64,000 bases of DNA from Paracoccus aminovorans (GCF_900005615.1 NZ_LN832559.1:526837-590836), one strand, 5' to 3'. Numbered from the stretch's first letter, positions 47,961 through 60,227 are shown. Notes: a model not told the origin generated them from the sequence alone. Numbers and translations: made by a program.

Positions 47961-49700
47961 ATGGCGGACAGACTTCACAAGACGGCCCATCTGTTCGCCC
48001 GGATGTGGCGCGACTATCTGCACCGCTATTGGGCGCGCATCCTGCTGGCGCTGTTCTTCCTGATCCTCGAAGGCTCGACCCTGGGCCTGCTCAGCTGGAT
48101 GCTGAAGCCGCTGTTCGACCGCGTATTCGTCGGCGGCGACACCGGGGCGATCTGGTGGGTCGGCGGTTCGATCTTCGCGCTGTTCCTGGTCCGGGCAGCG
48201 ACCTTCGTCATCAACCGCAGTCTGATGACCTCGGTGTCGCTGTCGGTCTCGACCCGGATGCAGACGGACCTGCTGTCGCATATCATGACGCTGGACGGCG
48301 GCTTCTTCCAGAAGAACCCGCCCGGTGCGGTGATCGAGCGGGTGCAGGGCGACACGCAGGCGGTGCAGGGCGTCTGGACCACCTTCATCTCGGGTGCCGG
48401 GCGGGACATGGTGTCGCTGGTGTCGCTGTTCGGCGTCGCGGTGGCGGTGGACCCGTGGTGGACGCTGACCGCGCTGGTGGGGGCGCCGATCCTGATCGTG
48501 CCGACGGTTCTGGTCCAGCGCTATATCCGCCGCAAGGTGCGGCAGAACCGCGTCAATGCCAGCCAGCGCGCCACCCGGCTGGACGAGGTGCTGCACGGCA
48601 TCAACGCCGTCAAGCTGAACCGGATGGAGGCCTATCAGGCCGGCCGATTCGACCAGATCGTGAACCGCATCCGCCGGGCCGAGATCAAGATGTCGGGCAT
48701 CGGCGCCACCGTGCCGGCGCTGGTGGATGTCGTCACCGGCATCGGCTTCGTCGGCGTGCTGGCGCTGGGCGGGGCCGAGGTCACCCGCGGCGAGCGCACG
48801 GTCGGCGACTTCATGTCCTTCTTCACCGCGCTGGCGCTGGCCTTTCAGCCGCTGCGCCGGCTGAGCGGGCTGACCGGAACCTGGCAGGCGGCCGCGGCCT
48901 CGCTGGAGCGGATCTACGAGGTGATGGACCTGCGGCCCTCGATCGTGTCGGGACCGCGCCACGAGCCGCCGCCGGACACCACCATCCGGCTGGAGGACGT
49001 GCAGATGGCCTATGACGGCCATCCGGTGCTGAGGGGGCTGAGCTTCACCGCCGAGGCCGGCCGGACCACGGCGCTGGTCGGAGCCTCGGGCGCCGGCAAG
49101 TCCACGGTCTTCAACCTGCTGACGCGGATGGTCGACCCGGCCTCGGGGGTGATCACGCTGGGCGGCGTGCCGCTGCGCGACTTCGACCTGGACGTGCTGC
49201 GCGACCAGTTTTCCACCGTCAGCCAGGAGGCGGCGCTGTTCGACGAGACCCTGCGCGAGAACATCCTGCTGGGCCGCGACCAGGACGACGAGGCGCTGCG
49301 CCGCGCCATCGTCGCCGCCCATGTCGCCGATTTCACCGATGCGCTGCCCCTGGGGCTGGACACGCCGGCCGGGCCGCGCGGCTCGGCCCTGTCCGGGGGG
49401 CAGCGCCAGCGCGTGGCCATCGCCCGCGCGATCCTGCGCGATGCGCCGATCCTGCTTCTGGACGAGGCGACCAGCGCCTTGGACGCGCAAAGCGAGCGGC
49501 TGGTGCAGCAGGCGCTGGACGAGCTTTCGGTCGGCCGCACCACGCTGGTCATCGCGCATCGGCTGTCCACCGTGCGCCAGGCCGACAAGATCGTGGTGAT
49601 GGACCACGGCCGGGTTGTCGAAGAGGGCGACCATGACCAGCTTATGGCCCGGGGCGGCGCCTATGCCGCCCTGGTCAGGCTGCAATTCGGAGAGACGTGA
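47961..49700 (+). CDS. ABC exporter, fused permease/ATPase (MsbA-like)
   Basis: Half-transporter of 579 residues, working as a dimer. Six-helix membrane domain (ILLALFFLILEGSTLGLLSW as first helix), then the ATPase with Walker A GASGAGKST, signature LSGGQRQR, Walker B ILLLDEATSALD and the H-loop IAHRLSTV. MsbA relatives flip lipid A or lipids, but the substrate cannot be fixed by sequence. The stop overlaps the ygfZ start. Confidence 0.9.
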   Translation: MADRLHKTAHLFARMWRDYLHRYWARILLALFFLILEGSTLGLLSWMLKPLFDRVFVGGDTGAIWWVGGSIFALFLVRAATFVINRSLMTSVSLSVSTRMQTDLLSHIMTLDGGFFQKNPPGAVIERVQGDTQAVQGVWTTFISGAGRDMVSLVSLFGVAVAVDPWWTLTALVGAPILIVPTVLVQRYIRRKVRQNRVNASQRATRLDEVLHGINAVKLNRMEAYQAGRFDQIVNRIRRAEIKMSGIGATVPALVDVVTGIGFVGVLALGGAEVTRGERTVGDFMSFFTALALAFQPLRRLSGLTGTWQAAAASLERIYEVMDLRPSIVSGPRHEPPPDTTIRLEDVQMAYDGHPVLRGLSFTAEAGRTTALVGASGAGKSTVFNLLTRMVDPASGVITLGGVPLRDFDLDVLRDQFSTVSQEAALFDETLRENILLGRDQDDEALRRAIVAAHVADFTDALPLGLDTPAGPRGSALSGGQRQRVAIARAILRDAPILLLDEATSALDAQSERLVQQALDELSVGRTTLVIAHRLSTVRQADKIVVMDHGRVVEEGDHDQLMARGGAYAALVRLQFGET

Positions 49701-50416
49701 TGCGGCGGATTCTGGCGGTCTCGGGACCGGATCGGGTCGAGTTCCTGCAGGGGCTGGTGACGAACAGGGTCGGTGCGGCCCCGGCCTGGGCGGCGCTGCT
49801 GACGCCGCAGGGCAAGTATCTGGCCGATTTCCTGGTCGTGCCCGAGGCCGAGCGGCTGCTGCTCGACGTGGACGCGCGGCTGGCGGACGACTTGGCGCGG
49901 CGGCTGTCGATGTATAAATTGCGCTCGAAGGTGGCGGTCGAGCCGACCGAACTGGCCGTGGCGCGCGGCACCTCGCCCATGCCCGAGGGCGCGATCGCCG
50001 ACCCGCGCCACGAGGCGCTGGGCTGGCGGCTTTACGGGGCCGAGGGCGACGACGGCAGCGACTGGGACGCGATCCGGGTCGCGCATTGCATTCCGGAAAC
50101 GCTGGTCGAGCTGATCCCGAACGAGACCTTCATCCTGGAAGCCGGCTTCGAGCGCCTGCACGGCGTCGATTTCCGCAAGGGCTGCTATGTCGGGCAAGAG
50201 GTCACCGCGCGGATGAAGCACAAGACCGAATTGCGCAAGGGCCTGGTGACGGTCGGCATAGAGGGCTCGGCGCCGGTCGGCACGCCGATCCTGATGCCGG
50301 ACGGGCGCGAAGCCGGGGTGCTTTGCACCCAGTCCGGCGGGCGGGCCATCGCCCATATGCGCTTCGACCGCATGGGAGACGGGCTGACGGCGGGGGATGC
50401 CCGCATCATCCCGTGA
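49700..50416 (+). CDS. ygfZ: YgfZ/GcvT-like folate-binding protein
   Basis: Tetrahydrofolate-dependent protein of 238 residues needed for iron-sulfur cluster enzymes in E. coli. The diagnostic KGCYVGQEVTARM near residue 165 contains the essential Cys. The N-terminal half (LQGLVTNRV ... LLTPQGKYLADFLV) is typical. The ATG at 49700 overlaps the ABC gene stop; a GTG one codon earlier is equally positioned. Its stop overlaps the GTG start of dinB. Confidence 0.92.
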   Translation: MRRILAVSGPDRVEFLQGLVTNRVGAAPAWAALLTPQGKYLADFLVVPEAERLLLDVDARLADDLARRLSMYKLRSKVAVEPTELAVARGTSPMPEGAIADPRHEALGWRLYGAEGDDGSDWDAIRVAHCIPETLVELIPNETFILEAGFERLHGVDFRKGCYVGQEVTARMKHKTELRKGLVTVGIEGSAPVGTPILMPDGREAGVLCTQSGGRAIAHMRFDRMGDGLTAGDARIIP

Positions 50417-51504
50417 CCGCCCCGGCCGGGGAGCGCGTCCGCCGCATCGTGCATGTGGACATGGACGCCTTCTATGCCTCGGTCGAGCAGCGCGACAACC
50501 CGGACCTGCGCGGGCGCCCGGTCGCCGTGGGCGGCATCCAGCGCGGCGTGGTGGCGGCGGCCAGCTATGAGTCGCGGCGCTTTGGCGTGCGCTCGGCCAT
50601 GCCCTCGATGCGGGCGATGCGGCTTTGCCCGGACCTGATCTTCGTGAAGCCGCGGTTCGACGTCTATCGCGTCGTCAGCCAGCAGGTGCGCGCGATCTTT
50701 GCCGAATACACCCCGCTGGTCGAGCCGCTGTCGCTGGACGAGGCCTATCTGGACCTGACCGACCACCTGGGCGGCCGCACCGCCACCCGCATCGCGCAAG
50801 AGATCCGGGCGCGGATCAGGGCGGCGACCGGGCTGACCGCCTCGGCCGGGGTCAGCTACAACAAGTTCCTGGCCAAGCTGGCTTCGGACCAGCGCAAGCC
50901 CGACGGGCTGTTCGTGATCCCGCCCGAGGCGGGTGCGGGCTTCGTGCAGAGCCTGCCCATCGGCCGCTTCCACGGCATCGGCCCGGCCACGGCGGCGCGG
51001 ATGCAGTCCCATGGCATCGCCACCGGCGCCGACCTGGCCCGGCAGAGCCTGGAATTCTTGACCGCGCGCTTCGGCAAGTCCGGGAGCTATTACTGGAACA
51101 TCGCGCGCGGCATCGACCATCGCGAGGTCAGGCCTGATCGCATCCGCAAGAGCATCGGCGCGGAAAACACCTATTTCCACGACCTGCGCGACCTGCCCGA
51201 CGCCCATGCGGCGCTGGAGGAGCTGGCCGGCAAGGTCTGGCGCCATGCCTCGGGCGCGGGCCGCGCCGGGCGGACGGTGACGCTGAAGGTGAAATACGGC
51301 GATTTCCGCCAGATCACTCGAGCGCGGTCCTTGCCGCGGCCGGTGGAAAGCCGGGACGAGATGCTGGGCATCGCCTGCGACCTGCTGGCCCCGGTCTTTG
51401 CCGATCCGCATGGGGTGCGGCTGCTGGGCATCACGCTGTCGGGGCTGGAAGAGGGCGGGGCGGAGGACGCCCCGCGCCAGCTGGGCCTGTTCGATCAGGC
51501 GTAG
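50413..51504 (+). CDS. dinB: DNA polymerase IV (Y family)
   Basis: Translesion polymerase of 363 residues. Catalytic acidic residues are in HVDMDAFYASVE and LSLDEAYLDLT; ASAGVSYNKFLAKLASD follows. The thumb HhH is FHGIGPATAARM, and the little-finger domain is present. The final QLGLFDQA is a beta-clamp binding motif. The start is the GTG overlapping the ygfZ stop, judged by family length. The tail overlaps the convergent DUF533 gene by 10 bases. No LexA box is seen because the gene lies within an operon. Confidence 0.93.
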   Translation: MTAPAGERVRRIVHVDMDAFYASVEQRDNPDLRGRPVAVGGIQRGVVAAASYESRRFGVRSAMPSMRAMRLCPDLIFVKPRFDVYRVVSQQVRAIFAEYTPLVEPLSLDEAYLDLTDHLGGRTATRIAQEIRARIRAATGLTASAGVSYNKFLAKLASDQRKPDGLFVIPPEAGAGFVQSLPIGRFHGIGPATAARMQSHGIATGADLARQSLEFLTARFGKSGSYYWNIARGIDHREVRPDRIRKSIGAENTYFHDLRDLPDAHAALEELAGKVWRHASGAGRAGRTVTLKVKYGDFRQITRARSLPRPVESRDEMLGIACDLLAPVFADPHGVRLLGITLSGLEEGGAEDAPRQLGLFDQA

Positions 51505-52409
51505 AGGTTGATGACGCCGACCTTTTCATGGATGCCGTTCACGGTCTGCTTGTCGAGGCCCAGGCCCTGCGCCAGCGCGTGCAGGTATTCGGCCTCTTTG
51601 CGGTTGTCGAACTCGATCGCCATCAGCGACATCAGATAGACCTGCGGGCCGGCGCCCTCGGGAACCTCGGCGGCAAGGGCGGCGGCATCGACGGGGGCCG
51701 CCATCTGTTCGCGGATGAAGGCGCGCTCGTCGTCGTCCAGCTCGCCGAACTGGTCCATCAGCTTGGCCTTCTCGGCCTCGTCGATCTGGCCGTCGGATTT
51801 CGCCGCCTGGATCATCGCCTTCAGCATCAGCCCGGCCAGGGCGTTCTGTTCGGGCGTGGGCGCGGTCTGAGGCTCGTCCCCGGTGGTCAGCGCCTCGTTG
51901 AAAAGATCGCCGAAGCTGGAATCGTTCTGCGCCTGGGCATCCTTGTGCGCCAGCCCGCCGCCGGCCGGAGCGCCCGCCTGCGCCGCCCCGCGCTGGCCCA
52001 GCAGATCGCCCAGGACGCCGCCCAGCCCCCCGGCCGCCGCGCCGCCCAGCACGCCGCCCGAACTGCTGCCCGAACTGCCGCGCCCGCCGGTCAGCTGGTC
52101 GAGGATGCCGCCGAGGCCGCCCGAGGTGCCGGCCTGCCGCGGCGAATTCGGCCCGCCATAGGCGCTGCCCGAGCCGGCGCCGCCGCGCCCGCCCAGCACC
52201 TGCCCCAGCATGTCTCCCAGGCCCCCCGAGCCAGACGAGCGGCTGCCGCCCTGTCCGGTATTGCTGCCCAGCAGGTCGTCGAGCAGCCCGCCCGAGCTTG
52301 GCCTGCCGCTTTGCTGCGACCGGCTCTGGGCGTTCTTCATCATGGTGCCGATGCCCTTGGCCAGCATGACGCCGGCCGCGACGCGGGCGAGGGATTTCAT
52401 CAGGCTCAT
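51495..52409 (-). CDS. DUF533 family protein
   Basis: A 304-residue protein. An N-terminal helix ([19 protein letters not shown]) is followed by about 130 residues of Gly/Ser-rich low complexity ([26 protein letters not shown] repeats). The C-terminal TerB-like DUF533 domain ([20 protein letters not shown]) has a calcium-like DGQID motif. Function unknown; inner-membrane association is likely. GGAGG lies about 8 bases before the ATG at 52409; another ATG is three codons in. Confidence 0.85.
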   Translation of the reverse strand: MSLMKSLARVAAGVMLAKGIGTMMKNAQSRSQQSGRPSSGGLLDDLLGSNTGQGGSRSSGSGGLGDMLGQVLGGRGGAGSGSAYGGPNSPRQAGTSGGLGGILDQLTGGRGSSGSSSGGVLGGAAAGGLGGVLGDLLGQRGAAQAGAPAGGGLAHKDAQAQNDSSFGDLFNEALTTGDEPQTAPTPEQNALAGLMLKAMIQAAKSDGQIDEAEKAKLMDQFGELDDDERAFIREQMAAPVDAAALAAEVPEGAGPQVYLMSLMAIEFDNRKEAEYLHALAQGLGLDKQTVNGIHEKVGVINLYA

Positions 52410-52542
52410 CGTGATCCTCCGGAAGCGTGGCGGGAGCCCCATCACCGGGCACCCTCTTGTCCGAAACTGCAACGCGGCCGCCCGGTTTCGGTTCCGCCAG
52501 GCTACGGCGGCAAGATGGGCGCCCCGGAAGGCCTGGCTGCCC

Positions 52543-52569
52543 TTGATTTTTCCCCGGCACGATTATAAG
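52543..52569 (+). promoter_or_regulatory. Predicted promoter of tuf
   Basis: TTGATT (52543-52548) and TATAAG (52564-52569, 5 of 6) with a short 15-base spacer, about 60 bases before the tuf start. It is the only AT-rich patch in the 220-base gap. Confidence 0.5.
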
Positions 52570-52629
52570 TCGCGGCGGATGTTTCACGACGGGGCTGTCG
52601 CGCGGGTGGCCCCCCGATAGGAGGCCATG

Positions 52630-53805
<1,176 letters not shown>

Positions 53806-53894
53806 CGATGCGGGGCGGGGCTGTGGTCCCGCCCGGTCGAGACAGCGCCGGGTGATCCCGGTCCGAGAGATCGGCGGGATATCGCGGCGGACAG

Positions 53895-53923
53895 GCCCGC
53901 TCCGGAAAAGGGGCGGGCTTTTT
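53895..53923 (+). terminator. Rho-independent terminator of tuf
   Basis: Nine-bp stem GCCCGCTCC/GGGGCGGGC (one G-T pair) with a GGAAAA loop, followed by TTTTT, about 90 bases after the tuf stop. Confidence 0.88.
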
Positions 53924-53982
53924 GATGTGGGCGGGCGGGGGCTTGGTCGCGGCGGCGCTGGGCGGTGGTGGCACCGCTGCGG

Positions 53983-54027
53983 CCGGGGCGCTGCCCCGGA
54001 CCCCGGGATATTTCGACACAAAAGAAT
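53983..54027 (+). repeat. Intergenic hairpin/GATATTT element, copy 8
   Basis: Stem CCGGGGC/GCCCCGG (53983-53989/53993-53999) followed at once by ACCCCGGGATATTTCGACAC and AAAAGAA. It shares the linker and block order of copies 1 and 6. It lies after the tuf terminator. Confidence 0.75.
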
Positions 54028-54270
54028 TCGGGGTGAGGGGGCTGGGGTGCTGATGGATAAGGCCGTCTGGGGCGCAGTATTGGGGGCAGCGGTAGATCGC
54101 GAAGAGCGAGAGGCGAGGGGGCCGGTGGAGCGGATTGACGCCGAAGCGGCATCGGTATGCTGCCGTGGAGGAAGTGCCCGTCTCGCGCCGTGCGGCTGGA
54201 GGCCACCCCTACCCGCGGTTGGCCCGAACGCCTAACGTGACCCTCGACGCAGATGCAATGGAGGCCGTGC
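54028..54270 (+). other. Intergenic stretch without recognised gene
   Basis: Together with 53806-53982, this makes up the 465-base gap between tuf and the first VOC gene. Apart from the terminator and the repeat element I see nothing; short open frames here lack RBS and family resemblance. Confidence 0.5.
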
Positions 54271-54666
54271 GTGGCGAAATATATCCATTCCATGATCCGG
54301 GTGCTGGACGAGGCCCGCTCGGTGGCCTTCTACGAACGGGTGTTCGGGCTGAAGGTGGCTGAGCGGCTGGATTTTCCGGAGTTTACGCTGGTCTATCTGG
54401 CGAATGGCGAAAGCGAGACCGAGCTGGAACTGACCATCAACAAGGGCCGGACCCGGCCTTATGACCTGGGAGACGGCCATGGCCATGTCGCCTTTTCTGT
54501 CGACGACCTGGACCGGTTGCATGCGCGGCTGCAGGCAGAGGGCTTCGCGCCGCGCAAGCTGGTCGATTTCGCCCCCGGCGGCGCGGTCATCGCGCGCTTC
54601 TTTTTCATCGCCGACCCCGACGGCTACCAGATCGAAGTGCTTCAGCGCGGCGGCCGCTATCTGTGA
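54271..54666 (+). CDS. gloA: Lactoylglutathione lyase (glyoxalase I)
   Basis: VOC-fold metalloenzyme of 131 residues that converts the methylglyoxal-glutathione adduct to lactoylglutathione. Metal and substrate motifs are HSMIRVLDEARSVAFYERVF, the acidic SETELELT, GHGHVAFSVDDLD, and DPDGYQIEVLQR with the C-terminal Glu. GTG at 54271 is chosen because GGAGG lies 6 bases upstream; an ATG at 54253 is in frame. Confidence 0.85.
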   Translation: MAKYIHSMIRVLDEARSVAFYERVFGLKVAERLDFPEFTLVYLANGESETELELTINKGRTRPYDLGDGHGHVAFSVDDLDRLHARLQAEGFAPRKLVDFAPGGAVIARFFFIADPDGYQIEVLQRGGRYL

Positions 54667-55174
54667 CGGGGGCAAGCGGGGAAGGGCGCGCCAAAGCGTG
54701 GCGCCCGCGCCTGAGTTGGTGTGGCAGGCCGGTACACCTCCGCCACCGCATCGCGTCGATGCGGCTGATCGGACACATCGGGCAGCGGGAGTTCTCTGCC
54801 GGGTTCTTCTTTCCCGCCAGAGGGATAAGCGCGCGCCTATGGCGAGGAGGACAAACAAGTTCGGTATCGGTGGTGCGGCCCCCGTCCTTGGATCCCCCGC
54901 ATGGCGAGGTGGATCGATCCGGAACGGGGCAGCCCAGAGCCGACTGGGCGAAGTTGCCGGAGATGACGGAAGCCTCGGCGCCGTCCGCCCCGAGCCGGGT
55001 AAGCGGGCGGCCGTGGGACGGAAGATTCGGGATCGAGATCTGGGCCATCGTGGCGGGATATCAGGTCCGGAATCCTGGCCAGCCCCACGTTGACGAAAGG
55101 CTGATCCGCAATCCGGAAACTGACACGATCTGTCAGCAGTTGTGCCTGATCATCGCCGCGAAAGGAGAATGCGG
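54667..55174 (+). other. Gap without a recognised gene
   Basis: About 500 bases between two VOC genes. A frame of 171 codons is open across it, but its composition (Arg/Gly/Pro-rich, no family pattern) looks like GC-rich shadow. A small palindrome lies at its end (55120-55136). Confidence 0.45.
55120..55136. promoter_or_regulatory. Small palindrome before the second VOC gene
   Basis: CTGACA-CGATC-TGTCAG, a perfect 6-bp dyad 39 bases before the ATG. It could be an operator or a minor hairpin. Confidence 0.3.
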
Positions 55175-55567
55175 ATGATCGATCATATCGGAATTGCCGT
55201 GTCGGACCTGGCCCGGTCGCGCGGCTTCTACGACATGGCGCTGGCGCCCCTCGGGATTGCCGCGGTGATGGAGGTGACGGAAGAGATGACCGGCGGTCAT
55301 GGTGCGCATCTGGGCTATGGCCGGGCGGACAAGCCTTTCTTCTGGATCGGGAGCGGCAGGCCCGCCGGCCCGGGCACCCATGTCGCCTTTGCCGCGTCGG
55401 ACCGGGCAGCCGTGGATGCCTTCCATGCGGCCGCTCTGGCAGCGGGTGGTCGCGACAACGGCGCCCCCGGCCTGAGGCCCGAATATCACCCCGGCTATTA
55501 CGGCGCCTTCGTGCTGGACCCCGACGGCAACAACATCGAAGCCGTGCATCACGGAGCGGCGCCATGA
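55175..55567 (+). CDS. VOC family (glyoxalase-like) protein
   Basis: A 130-residue vicinal-oxygen-chelate protein. HIGIAVSDLARSRGFYDMAL opens the first beta-alpha module and GTHVAFAASDRAAVDAFHAA the second, with FVLDPDGNNIEAVHH supplying the terminal metal Glu. Substrate unknown; relatives include fosfomycin-resistance and dioxygenase folds. AAAGGAGA lies 7 bases before the ATG. The stop overlaps the next gene's ATG, so the two are co-translated. Confidence 0.85.
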   Translation: MIDHIGIAVSDLARSRGFYDMALAPLGIAAVMEVTEEMTGGHGAHLGYGRADKPFFWIGSGRPAGPGTHVAFAASDRAAVDAFHAAALAAGGRDNGAPGLRPEYHPGYYGAFVLDPDGNNIEAVHHGAAP

Positions 55568-55977
55568 AAACCTATCGCGGTTCGTGCTTCTGCGGCGCCG
55601 TCCGCTTCGAGGCCGAGGGCGACCTCGCCCTGGGCACCATGCGCTGCAACTGCCGCTTCTGCCGCAAGATGCGGTATTGGGAGATGCGGCTGCCCGATCC
55701 CAGCCGCTTCCGGCTGACCCATGGCACGGAACTGCTGGTCGAAACGCCGCGCCGGCGCGAGGACGGCGTGGACATGCACCACATGTTCTGCGGCCATTGC
55801 GGCACCCGGCTGTGGACCGAGGGCGACCTTGCCGAAATGGGCGGGCGCTTCGTCATGGTCTGCGTCTCGGCCCTGGACGACGTGCCCGAGGCCGAACTGA
55901 TCGCCGCCCCGGTCTTTTACGCCGACGGCGCCCATGACGCCTGGTGGAACCCCGCGCCCGAAAGCCGGCACCTTTAG
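55564..55977 (+). CDS. GFA family protein (glutathione-dependent formaldehyde-activating type)
   Basis: Zinc protein of 137 residues of the GFA/CENP-V fold. The cysteine sets CFCGAVRF, CNCRFCRK and FCGHCGT match the family's zinc sites. True Gfa speeds the addition of formaldehyde to glutathione, but many family members have other unknown roles. Overlaps the VOC gene, which suggests a shared thiol- or aldehyde-related job. Confidence 0.88.
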   Translation: MKTYRGSCFCGAVRFEAEGDLALGTMRCNCRFCRKMRYWEMRLPDPSRFRLTHGTELLVETPRRREDGVDMHHMFCGHCGTRLWTEGDLAEMGGRFVMVCVSALDDVPEAELIAAPVFYADGAHDAWWNPAPESRHL

Positions 55978-56163
55978 GTCGGGGTGAAGGCCGCGTCGGC
56001 GAGGGCATCCCGATGTGCCTTCGCCGTTTTCCCGGATCCGCCCGGGGTGCCCCGGTTGCCTCGGCGGCGAAATCCGATTATGGTGGCCGCCGCAGCAAAG
56101 GAGAATGGTGTCATGGACAGCCCGCAGATCTGACCTTTCACGGACGGATTGAAGAGGATTCCC

Positions 56164-56817
56164 ATGACGGCTGACTTCCTTGATGCGGCTTCGCCCCATC
56201 CCATGCGCTTTCCCGACGGCACCCTGAACCGGGGGCTGGTGCATCTGAACCGGGTGATCGACCACCCGAATATCGAGATCGGCGATTTCACCTATGCCAG
56301 CAGCTTCGAGCCGCCCGAGGATTGGGCGGTGCGGCTGGCGCCCTATACCTATGCCGGCGCACCCGAACGGCTGGTGATCGGACGGTTCTGCCAGATCGCC
56401 GACCGGGTGCGGATCGTCACCGCCTCGGCCAATCATCCGATGGCCGGGATCTCGACCTATCCCTTCGCGATCTTCGACCATGCGCGGGTCGGCGATTACA
56501 TCGACCAGATCAGCGGCCTGCCGGATACGGTGATCGGCCACGACGTCTGGATCGGCGACGGCGCCACCATCCTGCCGGGCGCGCGGATCGGCAGCGGCGT
56601 CATCATCGGCGCGGGTGCGGTGGTCGGCGGCGTGGTGCCGGATTACGCGGTGGTCGCCGGCAATCCGGGCCGCGTGCTGCGGCTGCGCTTCGACGAGGCC
56701 ACCATCGGCCGGCTGCTGGCCTTGCAATGGTGGCATTGGCCGCCGGAGCGGATCGCCCGCGCCACCGTCGCGCTGGCCCGCGCCGATGTCGCGGCGCTGG
56801 AGGAACTGGCCGCCTGA
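56164..56817 (+). CDS. CatB-type xenobiotic O-acetyltransferase
   Basis: Left-handed beta-helix acetyltransferase of 217 residues. Hexapeptide repeats are seen at LVIGRFCQIADRVRIVTASA, VIGHDVWIGDGATILPGARI and GSGVIIGAGAVVGGVVPDYA, and the catalytic His lies in ANHPM. Relatives inactivate chloramphenicol or streptogramins, but many are sugar or lipid acetyltransferases, so resistance should not be assumed. ATG 56164 is chosen with GAAGAGGA upstream. Confidence 0.85.
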   Translation: MTADFLDAASPHPMRFPDGTLNRGLVHLNRVIDHPNIEIGDFTYASSFEPPEDWAVRLAPYTYAGAPERLVIGRFCQIADRVRIVTASANHPMAGISTYPFAIFDHARVGDYIDQISGLPDTVIGHDVWIGDGATILPGARIGSGVIIGAGAVVGGVVPDYAVVAGNPGRVLRLRFDEATIGRLLALQWWHWPPERIARATVALARADVAALEELAA

Positions 56818-56874
56818 GGCGGTCCGACGAAACCGACCGGGCGACGGCCCGGGCTGATGCGAACGAGGTCCGAC

Positions 56875-58716
<1,842 letters not shown>

Positions 58717-58764
58717 TTTCCTCTTGAACCGCGGGCGCGCCTGCCGTAATCAGGCGCGCGGCTT

Positions 58765-58840
58765 AGGGGTTTAGCTCAGTTGGTAGAGCATCGGTCTCCA
58801 AAACCGAGGGTCGTGGGTTCGAGTCCCCCAACCCCTGCCA
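58765..58840 (+). tRNA. trnW: tRNA-Trp (anticodon CCA)
   Basis: A cloverleaf of 76 bases. Acceptor AGGGGTT pairs with AACCCCT, D-arm TTAGCTCAGTTGGTAGAGC, anticodon stem TCGGT/ACCGA with loop CTCCAAA (anticodon CCA at 58798-58800), T-arm GTGGGTTCGAGTCCCCC. The 3' CCA is encoded. In its usual place upstream of secE. Confidence 0.97.
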
Positions 58841-58885
58841 GCCGCCCTCCGCGATATTGCCGCGTGCCCTGACCTTACGGATTTC

Positions 58886-59785
58886 ATGGCCCTGAGCATC
58901 CATCTGGGGGCGCACAAGACCGCCTCGACCCATCTGCAATATTCGCTGCGCCAGATCCGCGACCGGCTGCAGGCGGCCGGGCTGTGCTATGTCGATCCCG
59001 CGCAGCTGCGCGAGGCGCCGATGGACCTGTCGCAGATCCTGGCCGACGGCGCCGGCTGTGCGGCCGAACCCGCCTTTTCCGCCGCCCTGCAGGACCGCCG
59101 TCAGGGCTGCGCCGACCTGCTGCTGTCCGAGGAGAACATCCTGGGCGGCACCCATCGCGGCCGCATCTTCTCGCGCCGCGGGCTGCTCTATCCCTTCGCC
59201 GTGCGCCGGCTGCGGCAGGCGATCGGGCTGGCGGGCGGCGGGCCGGCGGTGCTCTATCTGGCGATCCGGGATCCGGCGGGGTTCAACGTCTCGGCCTTTG
59301 CCTTGCAGGTCGCGCTCGGCAACGAGATCGAACTGGCCCCCTATCTGCGCGGCCGCGATCCGGCCGAGGTCGGCTGGCTGGGTCTGGTCAAGCGGCTGGC
59401 GGCCATGGAGGAGGTGGCGCGGGTGGTGGTCTGGCGCTACGAGGATTACGCCGCGTTGCGTCCGGAATTGCTGCGCCGCCTGCTGCCGCCGGGGCTGGCG
59501 GACGCGGTGCCCGAGCCGCCGCCGTCGAACGAAAGCCTGACCCAGCCGGGATACGAATGGTTCCTGCGCCGCGCCATGGCCGACACCGAGGCGGATCTGC
59601 GCGACCTGGCGGCGCGGGCGCGGCGCCGGTTCCGTCGCGCCGACGGGCACGGCCCGCTGCGCCTCTTGGAGGCGGCGGATCATGCACGCTCGGCCCAGAA
59701 TTACGCCGCCCAGGTGGCGGCGCTGCGCCGGCTGCCGCGGGTCGAGTTCCTGGAACCGCAGGCCGCCGACCAGATCCGCGCTTGA
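58886..59785 (+). CDS. Sulfotransferase-fold protein between tRNA-Trp and secE
   Basis: A 299-residue protein. HLGAHKTASTHLQYSLRQ at the N-terminus resembles the 5'-phosphosulfate loop of PAPS-dependent sulfotransferases (H-x-G-x-x-K-T-x-x-T-x-L-Q). YLAIRDPAGFNVSAFALQVA resembles their 3'-phosphate region. The C-terminal part is Arg/Ala-rich and shows no family I know. No signal peptide. The acceptor is unknown. Its position inside the normally tight trnW-secE segment is unusual. It begins 45 bases after the tRNA. Confidence 0.65.
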   Translation: MALSIHLGAHKTASTHLQYSLRQIRDRLQAAGLCYVDPAQLREAPMDLSQILADGAGCAAEPAFSAALQDRRQGCADLLLSEENILGGTHRGRIFSRRGLLYPFAVRRLRQAIGLAGGGPAVLYLAIRDPAGFNVSAFALQVALGNEIELAPYLRGRDPAEVGWLGLVKRLAAMEEVARVVVWRYEDYAALRPELLRRLLPPGLADAVPEPPPSNESLTQPGYEWFLRRAMADTEADLRDLAARARRRFRRADGHGPLRLLEAADHARSAQNYAAQVAALRRLPRVEFLEPQAADQIRA

Positions 59786-59838
59786 AAACCCGGCCGGCGC
59801 GGTCTATCTGACGCGCTGCAAGACCGAAGGGAATCCCC

Positions 59839-60033
59839 ATGGCCAACCCCGTCCAGTTCATCAGCCAGGTCCGCGCCGAAGTCGGCAAGATCGTCTGGCC
59901 CACGCGCCGCGAGGTGGTGACGACCACGATCATGGTCTTCATCATGGCGACGCTGGCCTCGCTGTTCTTCTTCCTGGTCGATCTGGCGATCAAGGCCGGG
60001 ATCTCGGGGGTCATCCACCTGGTCGGCAGCTGA
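59839..60033 (+). CDS. secE: Preprotein translocase subunit SecE
   Basis: Single-helix SecYEG subunit of 64 residues. The amphipathic FISQVRAEVGKIVWPTRREV, then helix IMVFIMATLASLFFFLVDLAI, is the short SecE form of most bacteria. First gene of the secE-nusG pair. Confidence 0.96.
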   Translation: MANPVQFISQVRAEVGKIVWPTRREVVTTTIMVFIMATLASLFFFLVDLAIKAGISGVIHLVGS

Positions 60034-60227
60034 GGGCTTGCATCCAGGGCCGGGTGGCGGTATGTCCGCCCGACCTGCCCGTGACGCGGCGTGCATCGAT
60101 TCGGTCGTGCGCGCCGATTTCAATTTGGCCGGAGGCTGCGCGGAATTTCCGCGATCCGGCCGGGGCGGTAAGGGAATTCAAGGGGTTGGCTTGGCCTGCC
60201 CGGAAGGAAACAGGGGTCGATCGAGAC

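Noticed and set aside
54663-55178. 171-codon frame between the two VOC genes
   Set aside because: Composition typical of non-coding GC-rich DNA and no recognisable motif; treated as a gap.
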